Assembly: GCA_021648185.1 (NCBI GenBank) | Contig: JAKITH010000022.1 | Span: forward strand, 1-11,435 | Direction of reading: 5' to 3' | Origin: Thiomicrorhabdus sp. | Lineage (GTDB): Bacteria > Pseudomonadota > Gammaproteobacteria > Thiomicrospirales > Thiomicrospiraceae | DNA: 11,435 nucleotides | Part shown: positions 1-7,758 of the stretch, piece by piece | Numbering within the stretch: position 1 is the stretch's first letter | Layout: each line of letters opens with the position of its first letter | Made by a program: the position numbers and the translations under genes | The notes under the pieces: generated by a model | Seen by the model: the letters and a program-made list of their open reading frames with translations, nothing else | The model's database searches: none | Told to the model about the DNA's origin: nothing

Positions 1-829
1 TTTTCCAAATGGGTCCAGGTTTTCCCGTTCCCACGGCATGACCATTTAAGGTGGTGACGGGTAGGGCTTCTTTGGTGGAACTGGAGAGCCATATTTCATC
101 GGCCTCATTGAGCATCGCTTCGCTGATGTTTTGTTCAATGAGCGGGATATTATGTGCGTTGGCAATGCGCTCAATCACTTGTCGTGTAATACCCGGTAAC
201 AGTTGATGGCTGATAGGGGGGGTAAAAATAGTGCCGTCTTTGACCATAAAGGCATTACTGGCCGTGCCTTCGGTAATTAAGCCTTCTCGTGACACTAAAA
301 TGGCATCGTCAGCATTTTGTGCTTTGGCGGCGAGCTTCATCATTACGTTGGGTAAGAGCGTAATGGCCTTTATGTCGCACTTTAACCAGCGAATGTCTTC
401 TAAGGTAATGACTTTGATGCCGTTTTCAATAATATGAGATGCCACGGGTTTGAGTGGGTTGGTATAGGCGTATACGGTGGGTGTTAAATCCTCTGCTGGG
501 AGGTGGTCTCGTTGCATTTGAACGCCACGGGTGACTTGCAGGTAGATGTATTGATCTTGCCACGGATGTTTTTCAATGGGCGTATTGAGTAAGGTAAGCC
601 ATTCGCTGTCGGTGAGTGGATTGGATATGCTTACGGCGGCTAAGCTATTTTTTAAGCGTTGCAGGTGCTCTTTAAAGCTAAAGAGTTGTGTGTTGTAAAC
701 CGGAATGACCTCATAGACACCGTCGCCAAATAAAAAACCACGATCCTGTGTGGAAATTTTTGAGTCGGCCATGGGCATAAAATGACCATTTAAATAGACA
801 ATTTGTTCGGGTTGATTCGTGTGATCCAT
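1..829 (-). CDS. dat: D-amino-acid aminotransferase (D-alanine aminotransferase), 3' end cut by window edge
   Basis: A PLP-dependent class IV aminotransferase that interconverts D-alanine plus 2-oxoglutarate with pyruvate plus D-glutamate in the cytoplasm, supplying D-amino acids for peptidoglycan. The frame opens at ATG 829 (MDHTNQPEQIVYLNG) and gives 276 complete codons before the edge; family members are about 280-290 residues, so only the tail is missing. Visible motifs are FGDGVYE (34-40), RDH with R107 and H109, the PLP lysine K154 in CDIKAITLLPN, and E187 in ITEGTASN. By alignment from memory to Bacillus DAAT these match Tyr31, Arg98/His100, Lys145 and Glu177. The Arg/His pair binds the substrate carboxylate and favours D-amino-acid aminotransferase over IlvE or aminodeoxychorismate lyase. 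The start lies 11 bp after the dacA stop with only a weak GAGAG ahead, suggesting co-transcription and coupling. Substrate preference is inferred. Confidence 0.9.
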   Translation of the reverse strand, partial: MDHTNQPEQIVYLNGHFMPMADSKISTQDRGFLFGDGVYEVIPVYNTQLFSFKEHLQRLKNSLAAVSISNPLTDSEWLTLLNTPIEKHPWQDQYIYLQVTRGVQMQRDHLPAEDLTPTVYAYTNPLKPVASHIIENGIKVITLEDIRWLKCDIKAITLLPNVMMKLAAKAQNADDAILVSREGLITEGTASNAFMVKDGTIFTPPISHQLLPGITRQVIERIANAHNIPLIEQNISEAMLNEADEIWLSSSTKEALPVTTLNGHAVGTGKPGPIWK

Positions 830-840
830 GATGCTCTCAA

Positions 841-2034
841 TTAGTCTAAGAAGCTAAGTAGCCCTTTAAAAAACAGTTTAATTTGGTCAATTAATTTTTT
901 AAAAAAGGAGCCTTCTTCAATGTCTGAAAGTGCAACCAGTGGACGCTCAGCAATCACTTTATCACTTAGCGATATTTGAATGGTTCCAAGAGGCTGGCCT
1001 TTTTGAATGGGTGCGGTAAGCTCTGGTTGAATGGTGCTCTCTATTACTAGGTTTTTATATTGACCACGAGGAATGGTCACGTATAGGTCTTGTGCCGTTC
1101 CTACACCAATAAGGTCGCGAGTTCCTTCCCACACCACGGCATCATTGAGGCGCTGTTCAGCACTGTAAAGTTTGTGGGTTTCAAAAAAACGAAAGCCGTA
1201 ATTTAATAGTTTTTGAGTCTCTTGAACACGTTTTTCAGCGCCTGTAGCCCCTAACACCACACTGATTAAACGAGTTTCGTCACGCAAGGCTGAGGCAACC
1301 AGACAGTAACCCGCACTGTTGGTATGACCGGTTTTTAGACCGTCTACCGTTGGGTCTTGCCAGAGGAGCTTGTTGCGGTTGTATTGAGTGATGCCATTAA
1401 AGGTAAATTTTTTCTCAGAGTACCATTTGTACTCTTCAGGAAACTCAGTAATGAGCGCTTTGGTGAGTAGGGCTAAATCGTGTGCGCTGGTGTAATGGTC
1501 TTTATGAGGTAACCCCGTGGCATTCACGTAGTGGGTATTGGTCATGCCAATGCTTGTGGCGTATTTGTTCATCAGTTGGGCAAACACTTCTTCACTGCCC
1601 GCGACCATTTCAGCCAATGCCACACTGGCATCGTTGCCTGATTGAATGACCATGCCTTTGATGAGGTCTCGCACCGAGACTTGTTTACCCACTTCAATAA
1701 ACATTTTAGAACCGGGCATTTTCCACGCTTTGTGACTGATGGTGACCATATCGTCCATGCTGATATTGTCATTTTTTAGCTCATTAATAACCACGTATCC
1801 AGTCATTATTTTGGTTAGACTGGCGGGTTCAACGCGTTGGTCTGAATTTTTTTCGGCTAAAACGTGACCACTATTAAAGTCAATTAAAAGAAATGACTTA
1901 GCGGCAATAGAGGGGGGGGAAGGAATGACATAAGGTTTTGCCGTATTTGAGGGAGTTGGCTGAGCCGTAACCGTTTGAAAACCACTTAATGTAAATAAGC
2001 AAAATAGAAAAAAATAACGTTTTAAATAAGGCAT
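841..2034 (-). CDS. dacA: Serine-type D-alanyl-D-alanine carboxypeptidase (PBP5/6 family)
   Basis: A low-molecular-weight penicillin-binding protein that removes the terminal D-alanine from peptidoglycan pentapeptides in the periplasm, limiting cross-linking. At 397 residues it has family length. The N-terminus is a signal peptide (K5-R6, hydrophobic 7-20, likely cleavage after TVTA at 21-24). The catalytic motifs are complete: S72-L-T-K75 with the nucleophile Ser72, S132-G-N134, and K234-T-G236. A beta-rich PBP5 C-terminal domain spans about 285-370, and the end (about 376-397, GSFFKKLIDQIKLFFKG) is an amphipathic helix expected to anchor the protein to the outer face of the inner membrane. 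It lies 113 bp downstream of rodA and 11 bp upstream of dat. The start ATG has no strong Shine-Dalgarno (a GAG-rich run lies too far upstream), but the signal peptide begins here. Codons 39-42 contain an uninterrupted run of eight C on the coding strand (1912-1919). Confidence 0.96.
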   Translation of the reverse strand: MPYLKRYFFLFCLFTLSGFQTVTAQPTPSNTAKPYVIPSPPSIAAKSFLLIDFNSGHVLAEKNSDQRVEPASLTKIMTGYVVINELKNDNISMDDMVTISHKAWKMPGSKMFIEVGKQVSVRDLIKGMVIQSGNDASVALAEMVAGSEEVFAQLMNKYATSIGMTNTHYVNATGLPHKDHYTSAHDLALLTKALITEFPEEYKWYSEKKFTFNGITQYNRNKLLWQDPTVDGLKTGHTNSAGYCLVASALRDETRLISVVLGATGAEKRVQETQKLLNYGFRFFETHKLYSAEQRLNDAVVWEGTRDLIGVGTAQDLYVTIPRGQYKNLVIESTIQPELTAPIQKGQPLGTIQISLSDKVIAERPLVALSDIEEGSFFKKLIDQIKLFFKGLLSFLD

Positions 2035-2067
2035 AACAGCAGTAGATTCTCTCGAGTTTAAAGCAAT

Positions 2068-2119
2068 AATTAAGACGCTTAATGTAACATAATTTGCTTA
2101 AAATCGAAATGTCTTAATT
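2068..2119. repeat. Inverted repeat in the rodA-dacA gap
   Basis: Perfect 9 bp arms AATTAAGAC (2068-2076) and GTCTTAATT (2111-2119) are separated by 34 bp inside the 113 bp AT-rich gap between rodA and dacA. The loop carries a repeated GCTTAA (2077-2082 and 2096-2101). The arms have low GC and no T-run follows, so this is a poor intrinsic terminator. It could be an operator-like or mRNA-processing element, or chance in AT-rich DNA. I found no strong sigma-70 promoter for dacA here. Confidence 0.3.
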
Positions 2120-2147
2120 GATGTGTATCAACTAGAATATGAGAGGT

Positions 2148-3275
2148 TTAATTGCTCAGCAGTTTCTTATGGGTGTGTATCGACATCAAGATTCCAAAAC
2201 TAATCATTAGGGTGACTAAAGAGCTACCACCATAGCTCATAAGAGGGAGTGGTAATCCTACGACAGGAAGCAGGCCGCTGACCATGCCAATGTTGACAAA
2301 GATATAGACGAATAAGGTCATCATAAAGCTGGCGGCAATTAAACGGGTAAAGTTATCTTGCGCCTGTGAGGCAATGTACAAGCCTCTGGCAATGACAAAG
2401 CCGTACAAAAAAAGTAGGCCTATCACACCGAGTAGACCAAACTCTTCTGCAAGTACCGAAAAAATAAAATCGGTGGTGCTTTCAGGTAAAAACTCTAAGT
2501 GGGCTTGGGTGCTTCCCATATAGCCTTTACCGTCGATGCCGCCAGAGCCGATGGCTATTTTGGATTGAATGATGTGGTAGCCACTGCCAAGTGGATCCGA
2601 TTCAGGGGTTAAAAAGGTCAGCACGCGTTGTTTTTGGTAGCCGTGCATAAAATGCCAAGCAACGGGGGCACTCAGAACCGTGCCTGCAATGGCGGTGAAA
2701 ATAACTTTCCAAGGAAGGCCTGCAAAAAAGAGTACCGAGAGCCCGCTTAAGCCAATAAGCAGGGATGTGCCTAAATCGGGCTGCACGACAATGAGGCTTC
2801 CTGTGAGCGCAATAAGTGCCGTTCCTAAGACTAAACGGCCAAGCGAAGGAGGGAACTTGCTATGGGCAAAGAGCCAAGCAATGGTAATGGGCAGCACCAG
2901 TTTCATTAGTTCAGAGGGTTGAAAGCGTATTGGGCCTATTTCTAACCAGCGTTGTGCGCCTTTTCCGATGTCGCCAAAGAGCAGTACGGCAATGAGCATT
3001 AGTATGCCCGCTAAAAATAACCAAGGTGTAAATATATAGATAATATTGGGGGGAATTTGGGCAAAAACAAACATAATGGTAAACGCGATGCCTATGCGAA
3101 TCGCTTGGCGAATCATGACGGCTTCATCGCCACCGGACGCGCTGTATACAATGGCCAAGCTGGTAGCAAGAAGCAATACGATGCCTAATAAAAGCCAACC
3201 ATCAATGTGGATGGTTTCTAAAAATCCTTTGTTTTTTCGGTATACCTGTTGTGTGTTTGCAAGGTCAAGTTTCAT
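2148..3275 (-). CDS. mrdB: Rod-shape peptidoglycan glycosyltransferase RodA (SEDS family)
   Basis: A polytopic inner-membrane SEDS protein that polymerises lipid II into glycan strands for side-wall growth, working with PBP2. At 375 residues with about ten hydrophobic segments (first at about 27-46, last at about 351-366) it matches RodA length. Signature stretches are FQPSE (118-122), QPDLGTS (165-171), FLPESTTDF (262-270) and SYGGSS (347-352). The Asp269 motif corresponds to the region holding the essential aspartate of characterised RodA/FtsW. RodA is preferred over FtsW because of the adjacent PBP2 gene. The start ATG overlaps the mrdA stop by 4 bp (ATGA, 3272-3275), and with no strong Shine-Dalgarno of its own translation is probably coupled to mrdA. 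The usual gammaproteobacterial neighbours mltB and rlpA are absent between rodA and dacA. Confidence 0.97.
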   Translation of the reverse strand: MKLDLANTQQVYRKNKGFLETIHIDGWLLLGIVLLLATSLAIVYSASGGDEAVMIRQAIRIGIAFTIMFVFAQIPPNIIYIFTPWLFLAGILMLIAVLLFGDIGKGAQRWLEIGPIRFQPSELMKLVLPITIAWLFAHSKFPPSLGRLVLGTALIALTGSLIVVQPDLGTSLLIGLSGLSVLFFAGLPWKVIFTAIAGTVLSAPVAWHFMHGYQKQRVLTFLTPESDPLGSGYHIIQSKIAIGSGGIDGKGYMGSTQAHLEFLPESTTDFIFSVLAEEFGLLGVIGLLFLYGFVIARGLYIASQAQDNFTRLIAASFMMTLFVYIFVNIGMVSGLLPVVGLPLPLMSYGGSSLVTLMISFGILMSIHTHKKLLSN

Positions 3276-5140
3276 TGTGATTCACTGTTTTCTAAGTGTG
3301 CTTGTTGTGGGTAGTAAGTCTCTGAATAGTACAGTTGAAAAAACTTTTCAATCACTTTTACGCCAATAGGTGCCGCTGTTTTACTGCCACTTCCAGCATT
3401 TTCGGCAATCACGGCAATGGCAATTTTAGGGTTTTCGACGGGGGCAAATCCAACAAAGAGAGAGTGATCGTGTAGTTTTTTATCCAACATGTCAGCATCA
3501 TAGTCTCCTGCATTTAAGCTGAATACTTGTGCAGTACCGGTTTTTCCTGCAATTTTAAAGGGCAGGTGTGTTGCATGTTGGCGAGCGGTGCCTTTTTTAC
3601 TGTGCATGACATTTTCCATGCTCTTAATCACTTTTTCCCAGTTGGAAATTTTTTTGATCTCAATTTGATTTAAGGCTTCTGTTTTATGAGAGCGCACAAG
3701 GTGTGGACGAATGACCTTGCCTCGGTTTGCCAGTATCGCCGTGGCTCTTGCAAGTTGTAAAGGCGTTGTCAGGTTATAGCCTTGCCCAATAGAAGAGATG
3801 ATGGTTTCACCGCGGAACCATGACTTACCTTTGACCTCTCTTTTCCACGCTTGAGAGGGTAAAATTCCTTTTGATTCGCCATGAATGTCAATCCCCGTAT
3901 GGGCACCAAAGCCAAAAGGTGAGAGTGCGGCATGAATATTATCAATTCCCATGTCTAAGCTGAGTTCATAAAAATACGTGTCACAGGACTCTACAATGGC
4001 TTTATTCATGTCAACCAAGCCATGTCCTGTTCGCTTCCAATCACGATAACGGTGGTCTTTATAGACTAAAAATCCAGGGTCGTAAATTTTTTTATTGGGA
4101 GAGATAAAATTGTTTTCAATGGCGCCGAGCGCCATAAAAGGTTTAGTGGTGGAGCCAGGGGGATAGCGTCCATTAATCACTCGATTGATAAAAGGACGGT
4201 TTGGATTGTCGCGAAGGGCATTGTACGATTTATGGTCAATGCCATCGACAAACAAGTTGGGATCAAAAGTGGGTGTGCTGACAAACGCGAGTATTTCGCC
4301 ATTTTGAGGGTCCATCGCAACAATGCCACCTCGCATCTCTCCCATAAGGGACTCGGCAAACTGTTGAAGCTTTATATCCAGTGTTAGGTGAATGTCTTTT
4401 CCTGAGGTAGCGGGCAGTGTTTCGAGTTTTCTGAGTACGCGTCCACGTACATTGGTTTCAATTTGTTGAATGCCAGGGGAGCCGTGCAGTACGTTTTCAT
4501 AATATCTTTCAACGCCTGTTTTTCCAATAATATCCGTGCCTCGATAGGCTTTTGGATCCAGTTTCTTAAACTCTTTTGGGTTGATCCTGCCCACATAACC
4601 CAGCGCGTGAACGGCTGAGGCACCATGAGGATAGGTTCGTTTCAGTCGTGCCGTAAGCGTTACCCCTGGGTGTTTATGGCTAATAACGGAAAATTGTGCG
4701 GCTTGTGCTTCACTTAATGAAAAGGGAATGGTATAGCTTTTAGAGCGATTACGTTGCTTAAATTTTTGAAAAAAGTCATAAACACGTTTCGGTTCAATAT
4801 TGTCGAGAATAACCTGAATTGCAAGCATAGAGGCATCAATATTATCCATTTTTTCACGAATGAGTTTAAGGGTATAGACAGGTTGATTATCCGCCAATAG
4901 TACGTGGTTTCGGTCAAATATTTTGCCTCGTGTGGGCGGAATGGTTTCAACGGAAATTCGGTTACCCTCTGCCAGGCCTTGATAGCGTTCATGCTCGAAC
5001 CATTGCAGTTGTGTCATGCGACCAATTAAAACAGCAAAGAGAATTAAGGTGAAAATAAAGGCGACATAGAGCCGAAACCGAAATTGTCTCTTTTGGTTAA
5101 AGCTTTCACTGTCACTGTTAAAATCGAGATGTTCAGGCAT
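3272..5140 (-). CDS. mrdA: Penicillin-binding protein 2, elongation-specific D,D-transpeptidase
   Basis: The class B PBP that cross-links new peptidoglycan in the elongasome and partners with RodA. At 622 residues it has normal length. Domains in order are a short cytoplasmic tail, one membrane anchor (about 23-43), the PBP dimerisation/pedestal domain (about 60-235), and the transpeptidase domain (about 265-600). Active-site motifs are S330-T-T-K333 (in YPPGSTTKPF), S385-C-D387 and K533-T-G535 (in AGKTGTAQV). SCD in the second motif is common in PBP2. The gene starts 22 bp after the mreD stop; an AGGA lies about 13 nt before the ATG, a rather long spacing, so coupling to mreD is likely. Its stop overlaps rodA. 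All catalytic residues are present and no defect is visible. Confidence 0.97.
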   Translation of the reverse strand: MPEHLDFNSDSESFNQKRQFRFRLYVAFIFTLILFAVLIGRMTQLQWFEHERYQGLAEGNRISVETIPPTRGKIFDRNHVLLADNQPVYTLKLIREKMDNIDASMLAIQVILDNIEPKRVYDFFQKFKQRNRSKSYTIPFSLSEAQAAQFSVISHKHPGVTLTARLKRTYPHGASAVHALGYVGRINPKEFKKLDPKAYRGTDIIGKTGVERYYENVLHGSPGIQQIETNVRGRVLRKLETLPATSGKDIHLTLDIKLQQFAESLMGEMRGGIVAMDPQNGEILAFVSTPTFDPNLFVDGIDHKSYNALRDNPNRPFINRVINGRYPPGSTTKPFMALGAIENNFISPNKKIYDPGFLVYKDHRYRDWKRTGHGLVDMNKAIVESCDTYFYELSLDMGIDNIHAALSPFGFGAHTGIDIHGESKGILPSQAWKREVKGKSWFRGETIISSIGQGYNLTTPLQLARATAILANRGKVIRPHLVRSHKTEALNQIEIKKISNWEKVIKSMENVMHSKKGTARQHATHLPFKIAGKTGTAQVFSLNAGDYDADMLDKKLHDHSLFVGFAPVENPKIAIAVIAENAGSGSKTAAPIGVKVIEKFFQLYYSETYYPQQAHLENSESQ

Positions 5141-5162
5141 TGTTCTTTACATATCCTGAGGG

Positions 5163-5675
5163 TTAATCGCTGGCGGCGGAGTGAGAGATTTTTTTTAAAC
5201 TGTAAGCGAGCATCGGCCAGAGTAAAATGCTGATGGCGGGCATGCTCCAGTATTGTACAAAGTCACTGCTGCTTAATACGGGATTAAAGAATAGATAATT
5301 AAGAAGTTGGTAAGCGAGCATGTACAGACTGATCAAAAAAGCTTGCTGCCAAACGGGGTAGGTTTTAAAGCGTAAGCGATGACGAAGCATCAAGAAGGTG
5401 ATGATGATAAACAGCAGCGCATGAGAACCCAGCGTAGTTTGATATAACGTATCGGCAAGCAGGCCTAATAGAAAGGCTGAAAATAGGTGGGTTCGATCTA
5501 AAAAATTGGCACACCAATAGAGCAGGACAAAGAGGGTTAAAGGCGGGATAATCGGGGATGAGTGACCAAAGAGTGCAACGGTATCCAACGCTAAGGCGAT
5601 CAGGTATGAAATCAGAATCATCCAGCGTGCTTGAGAGGCTTTTAGGTTAAACAGTTTAGTTGACATCGGCTGCAT
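5163..5675 (-). CDS. mreD: Rod shape-determining membrane protein MreD
   Basis: A small inner-membrane protein of the elongasome that works with MreC to link the MreB filament to the periplasmic synthases. It is 170 residues with about five hydrophobic segments (about 18-37, 42-58, 64-80, 83-97, 108-130, with a further one near 143-160). The N-terminal RWMILISYLIALALD resembles the first segment of E. coli MreD, and the length is close to its 162 residues. The reading frame overlaps the end of mreC by 20 bp. A second in-frame ATG at 5666 (residue 4) has a GGA 8 nt upstream, whereas the first ATG lacks a Shine-Dalgarno. Either start is possible and they differ by only three residues. Identification rests on hydrophobicity, size and position between mreC and mrdA, because MreD sequences diverge quickly. 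Confidence 0.93.
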   Translation of the reverse strand: MQPMSTKLFNLKASQARWMILISYLIALALDTVALFGHSSPIIPPLTLFVLLYWCANFLDRTHLFSAFLLGLLADTLYQTTLGSHALLFIIITFLMLRHRLRFKTYPVWQQAFLISLYMLAYQLLNYLFFNPVLSSSDFVQYWSMPAISILLWPMLAYSLKKISHSAASD

Positions 5676-6489
5676 CCGTTAATTTTTCATCAAAATTTAA
5701 ATACGGGGTGGCTTGAGAGAGGATGAGAACTTTGTGTGATTGAGATAAGTTCGCAACGGGAGAAGCGGTAATGTCGAGATAAGGGTTGCCCGCTTTATTT
5801 TCAATTTTAGTGATAATCGCAACGGGATAGCCCGCTGGAAAAACGCCACCGAGTCCTGAGCTTTCTAGTAAATCACCGACTTCAACAGCACTGTTCTTAG
5901 GGATAAATTCTAACTGGGTGTTGTCATGTCCTGTTCCACTCAAAATGCCACGTTGTCCCGTGCGTTGGATTCGAATAGGGATTTGGTGGTCTGGATCCGT
6001 GATGAGCAGTACGCGAGAGCTGGTGGGGGAGATGCTAATAATTTGCCCCATAATGCCTTTTGAGTCGATCACGGTTTGCTGCTCAGTGACTTTTTTTAAC
6101 TGTCCTTTATCGAGCGTGAGGTATTGTGATAAAGGGTTGTTGCTGTAAAACGTAACCGTAGCAATTTGCAACGATTGTGCATTAATCTCTCCAGCCGTTC
6201 CCAATAGAGATTCTAAACGAGAGACCTCAAGTTGTAAGTTTAAGAACTGTTGCTGTTTTGCCTTGACCAAAAGTAACTCTGTTTTAAGTTGTTGGTTTTC
6301 AAGTTTGAGGGCGTCAATGTTAGAAAAATCGGTCGTCGCGAGCTGATAAAGTTGTTTTGGTAACGTAGCCACACGCTCAATCGGAGTGATGGTGGTGAGT
6401 AACAGGCTGCGAAAGCTGCCCATCAGCTGCCCATAATGGTCAGCCGCCATCAAAGCAATCGCAAGGGTAAATGCAATAATAAATTGCAT
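5656..6489 (-). CDS. mreC: Rod shape-determining protein MreC
   Basis: A bitopic inner-membrane protein whose periplasmic part scaffolds PBP2/RodA and connects them to MreB. From ATG 6489 it is 277 residues: a membrane segment right at the N-terminus (2-16), a coiled coil (about 57-97, rich in Leu/Glu/Gln), then the beta-barrel MreC core (about 105-258) with DKGQ, GIMGQI, SSRVLLITDPDHQIPI and SSGLGGVFPAGYPVA typical of the family. The start is uncertain. The ATG has no usable Shine-Dalgarno (AGAAGG ends 1 nt before it), and the membrane segment would begin at residue 2. An in-frame ATC at 6522-6520, 6 nt downstream of AGGAG, would add 11 residues and bring the N-terminal tail to the length of E. 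coli MreC. The mreB-mreC gap is 172 bp from the ATG, or 139 bp from the ATC. Confidence 0.95.
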   Translation of the reverse strand: MQFIIAFTLAIALMAADHYGQLMGSFRSLLLTTITPIERVATLPKQLYQLATTDFSNIDALKLENQQLKTELLLVKAKQQQFLNLQLEVSRLESLLGTAGEINAQSLQIATVTFYSNNPLSQYLTLDKGQLKKVTEQQTVIDSKGIMGQIISISPTSSRVLLITDPDHQIPIRIQRTGQRGILSGTGHDNTQLEFIPKNSAVEVGDLLESSGLGGVFPAGYPVAIITKIENKAGNPYLDITASPVANLSQSHKVLILSQATPYLNFDEKLTDAADVN

Positions 6490-6528
6490 ACCTTCTTGTT
6501 GAGGCGAGGTTGACTGGCTGATGTTTTT

Positions 6529-6533
6529 CTCCT
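6529..6533 (-). promoter_or_regulatory. Shine-Dalgarno AGGAG upstream of mreC, aligned with an ATC codon
   Basis: On the minus strand AGGAG (6533-6529) is followed by AAAAAC and then ATC (6522-6520), in frame with mreC. The TAG overlapping its first bases (6534-6532) closes the mreC frame upstream. There is no ATG, GTG or TTG in any frame between this site and the ATG at 6489, which lies 39 nt after the AGGAG and is too far for normal use. Either mreC starts on ATC, or the AGGAG is incidental or works as a standby site. Confidence 0.55.
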
Positions 6534-6661
6534 AGAACGTAATGCGCTAATGGTCGGATAAAAGTACGAATGATGGGGTTTAATTATGCGTTCATATTTT
6601 TATTCGGTTACTTAGATGGATCAGAGGTTCATTAGGGTATTCACTGTTGATGTGGGGTTCT

Positions 6662-7708
6662 TTAGTCAAAAGAAAAAACATCAAGGCCTTTTTCATCCAT
6701 GAGTTCAAGAGCACGACCTCCGCCACGTGCCACGCACGTTAAGGGATCGTCCGCGATGATAACCGGAATACCCGTCTCTTCTGCTAACAGCGTGCTGAGA
6801 TTACGTAAAAGAGCACCACCACCGGTGAGAACGATGCCATGTTCTGCGATATCGGCTCCTAATTCGGGGGGGGTGTTTTCTAGCGCAGTTCTTACCGCAC
6901 TGACAATGGCAGAAAGTGGTTCCTGAAGCGCCTCTAATACCTCGTTGCTGTTTAAAGTAAAACGACGTGGAACGGCTTCGGCAATGTTACTGCCATGCAC
7001 TTCCATGGTGTCAGGATTGACTTCATGGTACGCGGTACCAATGGTCTTTTTAATTTTTTCAGCGGTGGTTTCACCAATAATCATGCCATAGTTACGGCGA
7101 ACGTATTTAATAATGGCGTCATCAAAACGATCACCGCCCACCTTAACGGAATCGGCCCAAACAATGCCATTTAAAGAGAGTGTCGCCACTTCAGTGGTTC
7201 CTCCGCCAATATCGACCACCATTGAACCGGTAGGTTCGCTTACGGGCATGCCCGCGCCAATCGCGGCGGCCATCGGCTCTTCAATCAAAAAGACTTCACG
7301 TGCACCTGCACCTGCGGCTGATTCACGAATGGCACGGCGTTCAACTTGCGTGGAACCACAAGGAACACACACTAATACACGTGGGCTCGGTTGAAAAAAC
7401 TTAGCTTCATGTACTTTACGAATAAAGGACTGGAGCATTTTTTCAGTGACTTCAAAGTCGGCAATCACGCCGTCTTTTAAGGGTCGAATAGTTTGAATGT
7501 CTTGATTTTCTTTTCCGAGCATCAGTTTGGCATTTTCGCCAACGGCAACAATGGAACGGCTATTGCCTCCACGTTTACTGGTTCGGATTGAGACAACAGA
7601 AGGTTCGTTTAAAACCATTCCTTTACCACGAACATAAATAAGGGTGTTGGCGGTGCCTAAATCAATTGAAAGGTCATTTGAGAATAATCCCATGATTTTA
7701 CGAAACAT
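6662..7708 (-). CDS. mreB: Actin-like rod shape-determining protein MreB
   Basis: A bacterial actin that binds ATP and forms membrane-bound filaments under the inner membrane, directing the side-wall synthesis complex. At 348 residues it is close to E. coli MreB (347). Nucleotide-fold motifs are phosphate-1 DLGTANT (16-22), phosphate-2 DIGGGTTE (166-173) and the adenosine motif [10 protein letters not shown] (291-300). The N-terminal [10 protein letters not shown] can form the short amphipathic membrane-binding helix of Gram-negative MreB. The ATG is supported by AAGGA (7718-7722) with 9 nt spacing. It is the first gene of the minus-strand cluster. On the minus strand a TAAAAT (7749-7754) could be a -10 element, but no good -35 lies at the right distance. 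The codons for TPPEL (about 279-283) contain a run of eight C (6866-6873). Confidence 0.98.
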   Translation of the reverse strand: MFRKIMGLFSNDLSIDLGTANTLIYVRGKGMVLNEPSVVSIRTSKRGGNSRSIVAVGENAKLMLGKENQDIQTIRPLKDGVIADFEVTEKMLQSFIRKVHEAKFFQPSPRVLVCVPCGSTQVERRAIRESAAGAGAREVFLIEEPMAAAIGAGMPVSEPTGSMVVDIGGGTTEVATLSLNGIVWADSVKVGGDRFDDAIIKYVRRNYGMIIGETTAEKIKKTIGTAYHEVNPDTMEVHGSNIAEAVPRRFTLNSNEVLEALQEPLSAIVSAVRTALENTPPELGADIAEHGIVLTGGGALLRNLSTLLAEETGIPVIIADDPLTCVARGGGRALELMDEKGLDVFSFD

Positions 7709-7758
7709 CGAGCGGCATCCTTGAAATTATGGATAAAATAAAGGGGATATTTTAACTT

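Noticed and set aside
3046..3369. 107-codon plus-strand frame across the rodA-mrdA junction
   Set aside because: It is antisense to two essential genes with complete motifs, and the product has no recognisable domain.
6490..6661. Possible small gene or second promoter in the mreB-mreC gap
   Set aside because: Minus-strand ATGs here hit stops within a few codons. A CATAAT hexamer exists, but its -35 matches at only about three positions.
6866..6873. Run of eight C in mreB as a phase-variation switch
   Set aside because: Loss of MreB is usually lethal or severe, so on/off slippage is unlikely; the run simply encodes Pro-Pro with CCC codons.
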